This document shows, in pieces, positions 58,261-64,000 of a stretch of 64,000 nt of DNA. A model generated the notes under the pieces. The model saw only the letters and a program-made list of their open reading frames with translations, searched no databases and was not told the DNA's origin. Source of the stretch: Pseudoscleropodium purum (taxonomy: Eukaryota > Streptophyta > Bryopsida > Hypnales > Brachytheciaceae); contig OZ017799.1 of assembly GCA_963969395.1 (NCBI GenBank), forward strand, positions 4,466,501 through 4,530,500, read 5' to 3'. Every line of letters begins with the position of its first letter. Within the stretch, counting starts at the first letter, position 1. Made by a program: the position numbers and the translations under genes.

Positions 58261-59207
58261 TTAACCCCTAAATACATATTGACTATGTTTTCACCAAAAC
58301 CGCTCCAAAACTATTATTTGTAGTACAAGTATCAAATTTCAGAAAAAAAAACATTTTTGGAAATATGTAACTATAGGATCTTGTAGTAATCTGGTTTGGA
58401 AATATGTGGAAATAATTTTAGAAATTTCCACTATGTAGATTGCAAGATATTAGCATTTGAAGTGACAAATTTCTTTTTTTTGGCCCTTCGAAAATCCAAG
58501 TAGCTGCACTTTAAAAGGTCACATTTATATGAAAAAATTTCCAAAATGGTTGTTACTCTTTTGATTCATTTTTCAAGGAAAGTTGGCTATATACTTGAAA
58601 ATTTTCAGATCATTTGGAATCATACAACATATAGGAAAAAAATAGTAGAAAGGAGTAGAGAATGATTCCAAATACTAAATTATTAACAATTTATTTATGA
58701 AATTGAAAAATGACAATCCTAATGGTTGTAATGTTGTATTAAACAATCTACACCCAATATTTTTATTTTTTTCCAAAAATATTGAAAATTGAGTTAAATA
58801 AAGGACTTCAAAGTTTGTCTTAGAATAGAGATTCAGTAACAACCCGCAAACTCCCACAAACTAAAACTCCTCATAACTTTTGACTCATTGATCAAAATAG
58901 AATGATTAAAAGATTTTCAAGTATATATGAATCTAGAGAATCAATTTAAAATTTTAATTTCTTCAAAAAATAATTTTTAAAGAAGTTTTTTGCTACCCGG
59001 GCTGCCCGTTGATTATAAAAAGTACATATCATACAATAACTTTTCAACCATGTAGTCAAAAGTTATGAAAATTGTTGGGCCTTAAAGCTACTCCTTGAAC
59101 ACATGTTGCATTAAAATTTCAGCAAAAAAAATAAAAACTCCATTTGTGGTGAGGTGCCCAAAATTCTTGTGTTGCCAAAAAACGTAGTTTGGACATTTAG
59201 GGGGTAA
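58261..59207 (-). mobile_element. Non-autonomous piggyBac-like element, copy 3 (inverted)
   Basis: It starts TTAACCCCTAAA at 58261 and ends tttagggggtaa near 59207, so one TTAA is mutated. In reverse complement it matches copies 1, 2, 4 and 5, including the cgctccaaaact, tgcaagatattagcatttg and ttgccaaaaaacgtag landmarks. It is non-coding. Confidence 0.75.
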
Positions 59208-59336
59208 GACCAAAAAAATTAATGAATTCACTCGCTTAATTAGCACAAGACAACTTGTCACAAATTACACTAACATTATCAAATATTGGGATTTATAAAT
59301 ATTTCCACAAACGCAATTTGTCATTTGCTTCACAAC

Positions 59337-61178
59337 TTAACCCCTAAAGCATTGAACATGTTTTTTGAGAACATAGCATTTTGGAGCAAATCATTACAAA
59401 TGGATTTTTTATCATTTCTTTTGGAAATTTTCACACAACATGTGCTAAAAGAGTAGCTTTAACCCCTAAAGAACGAAGCTGCGTTTTTTTGGCAACATAG
59501 CAAATTTGGGTAGCTTGCTACAAATGGAATTTTAATTATTTTGTGCTGAAATTTTCACTAAACATGTGCCAAGGAGTAGCTTTTAGGCCTGTTAATTTTC
59601 ATAACTTTTGACTAAATGGTCAAAAAGTTATTGTATGATATGCAATTTTCTTTGTTTTGTGGGCAGCTTGGGCAGCTCAGAAAACTTCTTTAAAAATCAC
59701 TTTTTATAAAAATAAAAATTTGAAATTGGTTCTTTAGGTTTATATATATGTGGAAAACTTTGAATCTTTCCATTTGGATTAATGAGTCAAAAGTTATGAA
59801 GATTCTTAGTTTGAGGGTACTTATAGAATGTCTACTCTAAAAAAACTTTGAAGTCCTTGATTTAACTCAATTTTTAATATTTTTGAAAAAAAAATAAAAA
59901 CGTTGGGTGTAGATTGTTTATTGCAACATTACAACCGTTGAGATTGGCATTTTTCAATTCTATATCTAAATTCTTAATTGTTTTGAATCATTCTTTACTT
60001 CTTTTTATTTACTATTTTTTTCCTATATGTTGTACAATTCCCAATGATCTGAAAATTTTCAAGAATGTAGCCAACTTGCCTTGAATAATTAATCCAAAGA
60101 GTTGCAACCATTTTGGAGTTTTTTCATAAAGATGTGACCTTGTGAAGTGAAGCTACCCGGATTGTTGCAAGGACAAAATAAGAACATTTGTCAATTCAAA
60201 CACTATTATCTTACAATCCACATGGTGGAAATTTCTGAAATTTTTCCACAACCTCTCAAACTAGTTCACTACAAGATCCTATGGTTTTATTTTTCTAAAA
60301 TTTGGTACCTATATTAGAAATGACAGTTTTGGAGCGATTTTGGTAAAAACATAGTCTTAGTCCTTTAGGGGTTAAGGCACAAAAATTTCATAACTTTTGA
60401 CTACATGGTTAAAAAATTATGGTATCGTATGTCATTTTCATTGCTTGGCAGACCCAAAAATTTCTTAAAAACTCACTTATTTAAGAAATGAAAATTTGAA
60501 CTGTTTTATTAAATTTAGATATGCATGGGGAGGTTTGAATTATTCCATTTAAATTGATGAGATGAAAGTTATGAGGAGTTTTAGTTTGCAAGGCAATTAT
60601 AAAATCTCTACTTTAAAATAAACTCTGAAGTCTTTTATTTAACTCAATTTTTAATATTTTTTGAAAAAAATAAAATTATAGGATATAGATTGATCATTAT
60701 AACATTACAACCATTGGGATTGGCTTTTTTCAATTTCGTAATTAAATTCTTGACAATTTAGTGTTTTGAATCATTTTCTACTTCATTCTATTTAGTAATT
60801 TTTTCCTATATATTGTACAATTCCAAATGATTTGAAGTTTTTCAAGCATGTAGTCAACTTGCCTTGAAGAATGAATCCAAAGAGTAAATACCATTTTGGA
60901 CATTTTTTTCATACAAATGTGACCTTGTGAAGGGGAACTACCTGGTTTTTTGCAAGGTCAAAAAATCACGTTTTGTCAATTCAAATGCTAATATCTTGCC
61001 ATCTACACAGAGGAAAATTCTGAAATTTTTTCCGCATCTTTTAAAACTAATATACAATAAGATCCTATGGTTATATGTGTCCAAAAATATATTTTTTCTA
61101 AAATTTGGTACTTGTACTAGAAATGACAATTTTGGAGCTCTTTTGGTGAAAACATAGTCAAAATCATTTAGGGGTTTA
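59337..61178 (+). mobile_element. piggyBac-like element, copy 4, split by copy 5
   Basis: The left part 59337-59458 starts TTAACCCCTAAA. The right part resumes at 60376 and ends ggggtttata near 61178, so the terminal TTAA has changed. Joined across the insert, the site reads gtagctTTAAggcac, matching copy 1 (gtagctttaaggccc). The joined length is about 925 bp. It is non-coding. Confidence 0.8.
59459..60375 (+). mobile_element. piggyBac-like element, copy 5, nested in copy 4
   Basis: The borders are TTAACCCCTAAA at 59459 and TTTAGGGGTTAA ending at 60375. The single TTAA of the target in copy 4 is present on both sides, a direct view of TTAA duplication. The body shares the family landmarks gttttttggcaacatagc, tcataacttttgacta and ttttggagcgattttgg. 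No transposase is encoded. Confidence 0.85.
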
Positions 61179-64000
61179 TAGAAGTGATACATTCAAAATT
61201 TAGGCATTGACGTCTAAATTCATTCACTAGCTAAGTTAGAGCTTCAATTACAAATTGTCAATGACATCAACAACTCTCTAAACAATGAGAATCTAATGAG
61301 GATCCTAATCATACTACACAAGAGATACAAGAACACACAATCAATTTGTCACCACAAAAGTATACAACAATAATTCAATCATTGGATTCACTTATGTCCA
61401 AATCACTATAACAATTTGTCAAGGCTTCTAACCACGAGGTATTAACTTACACAATTTCCAATTTCTAACTGTTACAACCAAATAATCCACGTATACATAC
61501 TTACACACAACAGACAATTTGCTCAATTACTCATACAAAAGTAAGTTCAATCACTGAATCAATGCTTCAAATTGGCAACTTACATGTGTGCACAATATAT
61601 AGAAAGACAAATTGTTGTGCAAAAATTATAGTATATTCAAAATATTATATTGACAATTTATATTTACATACTAAAAGAGTTCACCATATATAAAAAAAAT
61701 TGACAACTTGCCTCCCAAAGAAAACTGAGAAAGTGAGAGAATAGAATGACAAATTGTCACCCTATATGCTACCCAAGAGCAAAGACGACCATTAACTTCA
61801 ACCGACATCAAGACAAATTGTTCCTTTTGCTAACCGACCAATTCACATCCTTTAAAATCCTTTTATTATGTCAATTTGTCCGCAATCTTCCTCTAATGTG
61901 AATTTAGCTTAACAATTAGCCTCTTTTTACACCACATATGGCAAATTGTTCAAATTTGAAAACTTCTCAGGCTCACATTCCCCATTTATTTCTTGGAATT
62001 CTCAAAGACTCAATTAATTAAGTACTATTTATCGTGTTGGTATTTAAAACAAAAAATAAAGGATAGAAATTTAAGCCCAAAGTTCCAAATCCTTTTTTTC
62101 ATCAAATTTCACTCAAACTACCATTTCTATTGTAAAGTCCAAAAAAATTTAGAAATTGTTTTTTATACATATTTAACTATAGGATCTTGCACTAGAATAA
62201 AATAAAAATGTGTAGAAGAAATTTCAAAATTCTACCTACGTGGATTGTAAGACATTTGTATTTCAAGAGCTAAAACTTGTGTTTTTGCATGTTGCCTCCC
62301 TAGATTTCAAGGCTTAGAATCTTCTTAGCTTAAAATTTTTGTACCTTATTAAATATATATTTTTTAAATTGTAAAAATTGCATTCAAAAATGAATTATAT
62401 AAGTTATTTTTTCAAGAGAATGTTTAGATTGCCTAAAAAACAAGATTATCCATAACTTTTTCATCACTAGTCCAAATAGAATGAATAAAATCTTTTCATG
62501 TAGGCAAGAACATTTTCTATTAGAAAAAAAATTTGAAAAATCTTATTTTGACTTTTTGTTCTTTTTTTGGTGTTACCCAACAAAATCCATTTAGAATGAG
62601 AGTGGTAAATTTTTGGATTTAGGTCACCAATTGAAATAAAAATTATATTCACAAAAAGTTGATGTGTTTTCCCATCTTCAAAAAAAGTTTTAAAAAATCT
62701 TGATGAAAATTGAGATTACAGGAGCCTACTTAAAATCCAATTTCTTACTTGAGGGGATTTGAGGGCAACAAAAGTCTATTTCAAGCTTGTTTCTAGAGAT
62801 GCTAGTATGTGAGGTTGTGAATGTAAGCATGTAAGCCTATGAATATTTGAGCCTCTATTTTTTTATTTCATGTAGACTTTGTAAATCCATCAAAAACCTA
62901 TGATCATGGATTTTGATATAAGGATTTTTAATCCAAATGAACAACAAACAAATATGCCACTATGCGATTTTGTACCAAAAAATTGGACAAATGTGTTTCC
63001 AAAAATTGAAATATAGTCAAAATAGATAAAGTTTGTAAGCAAATACATGATAAAAATAGGCGTAATGGTTTAGGATGTCTCACTACAAAGTACTTAAATA
63101 TAAATTTGAAATACTTCATAACAACATGATAGGAATGACATATATGAAGTCTAAAATAGAAGAAGCAACAAATATGGGTTGTAAAGGTTGAATATAATAT
63201 GGTGATAAGCAAAGGCTCTAAACATTATAAGCATTAAATCATGAACAATGCTTTTGAATGATTAAATGATAAATGTAGTCTTCATTATGGATTTTTATAT
63301 AAATATAAAGGATGAAAATGATTCACATATTTTAATTAATTTTTATAACTATACTTGAAATTAAAAACAAAAATATTTTGGATATTGAATGTTTAAAATA
63401 AATATAGTAGTCATATGTTATACACCAAATAAATGTATTAATCCTAAATGACCTAAACAATTATTTTTTTAATCAATGTCCTTTTTTTAATATTTTATTT
63501 CATTTTAAAATAATTATAATAATATTTAAAAGATGATATACATAATTAGTTTAAATGGTAGTAGTTTGACTTAATTCCAAGTTAAACTTCACTTTGTGGA
63601 ATTTTATGAAGTTCAGTGATAGCGTGTGATTCAAGGCTCATAATTTATGAAAGAATGTAGTATCCCACAATAATATGCACATTGTCTTCACATAATAAAA
63701 AATAGTGGTGAAAGGATCTATACCATTTAGAAGATAGTTAATAAATACACATAAATCAACCACTACACCATCAAAAGGCTTTTTTGTCTCAATAGTCATT
63801 ATACAAAAAATTTTAATTAGAATAATGTAATGATTGAATTAAAAGGTTCAAAAACATATTACTATTCAAACAATAAAAATAGACAAGTACTCACCTAAGC
63901 CCACCAATCATTTAGCTCTATGAGGCAACTTAGAAAAGTCGATATCATTGAATTTTGCTTTAAAAAATTTGAAAGCCTTACAAAAAGTAGGAGATTTGTT
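61179..64000. other. AT-rich terminal stretch with repeat debris
   Basis: No gene is recognised. A single 104-bp-type unit lies at about 61985-62080. Part of an inverted, decayed piggyBac-like copy (ctataggatcttgcacta, gtggattgtaagacat) lies at about 62100-62300. The block 62340-62780 matches 11340-11760, marking a further dispersed family. The last kilobase is very AT-rich with nothing recognisable. Confidence 0.55.

Noticed and set aside
59459..60375. PIF/Harbinger origin (3-bp TTA duplication) for the TTAA family
   Set aside because: With termini read as ACCCC...GGGGT the flanks are TTA and TAA, which are not direct repeats. TTAA with CCCC...GGGG is symmetric and fits the nested empty site.
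58261..61178. Solo LTRs or a decayed LTR element
   Set aside because: The units have inverted, not direct, termini (TTAACCCC...GGGGTTAA) and no TG...CA ends.
1..64000. CRISPR arrays, operons and bacterial-type features
   Set aside because: Spliced nuclear plant genes throughout; the tandem repeats found lack the short repeat-spacer structure of CRISPR.

Overview
The window is nuclear DNA of a land plant. The genes have GT-AG introns and their protein families are those of plants: RNA polymerase II subunit 1 with a long CTD, a UDP-glycosyltransferase with a plant PSPG box, a pro-pectin methylesterase, a phi-like glutathione transferase, the plastid factor CCB1 and the Fe-S assembly protein DRE2. 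Gene density is low, the intergenic DNA is very AT-rich, and transposon remnants are abundant. A non-seed plant such as a bryophyte would fit, but the sequence alone does not fix the species.

Layout. 1-7003 (+): RPB1/NRPB1, whose first exon lies before the window. 7004-18070: AT-rich spacer holding a tandem duplication, a 1.77-kb CACTA-type element, a 271-bp hAT-type MITE and fragments of an unclassified dispersed repeat. 18208-21558 (+): a four-exon UDP-glycosyltransferase. 25136-28518 (-): a five-exon membrane-anchored pro-pectin methylesterase. 29.9-38.7 kb: repeats only, including two members of a TTAA-flanked, piggyBac-like family, a second CACTA element, a Stowaway-like element and foldbacks. 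38748-40613 (-): a five-exon glutathione transferase. 41671-43774 (-): CCB1. 44946-48815 (-): DRE2, with a lone J-domain first exon upstream. 50.5-51.45 kb: a degenerate tandem array with a period near 104 bp. 52082-57981 (+): an intact Ty3/gypsy chromovirus with identical-looking LTRs, inserted into a palindromic MITE. 58261-61178: three more piggyBac-like elements, one nested in another. The remainder to 64000 is AT-rich repeat debris.

The genes are unrelated housekeeping or metabolic genes and show no sign of a shared pathway. CCB1 acts in cytochrome b6f assembly in plastids, DRE2 in cytosolic Fe-S assembly, RPB1 in transcription, the pectinesterase in the wall, and the UGT and GST in conjugation of small molecules. 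GST, CCB1 and DRE2 lie head to tail on the minus strand.

The most notable points are: (1) DRE2 is intact except for an in-frame UGA exactly where the last cysteine of its first Fe-S motif is expected; (2) a J-domain start exon can splice in frame onto DRE2; (3) a nested insertion shows TTAA target duplication for a non-autonomous family whose ends begin CCCCTAAA; (4) a paralogous empty site confirms one CACTA insertion; (5) the chromovirus looks very recently inserted.
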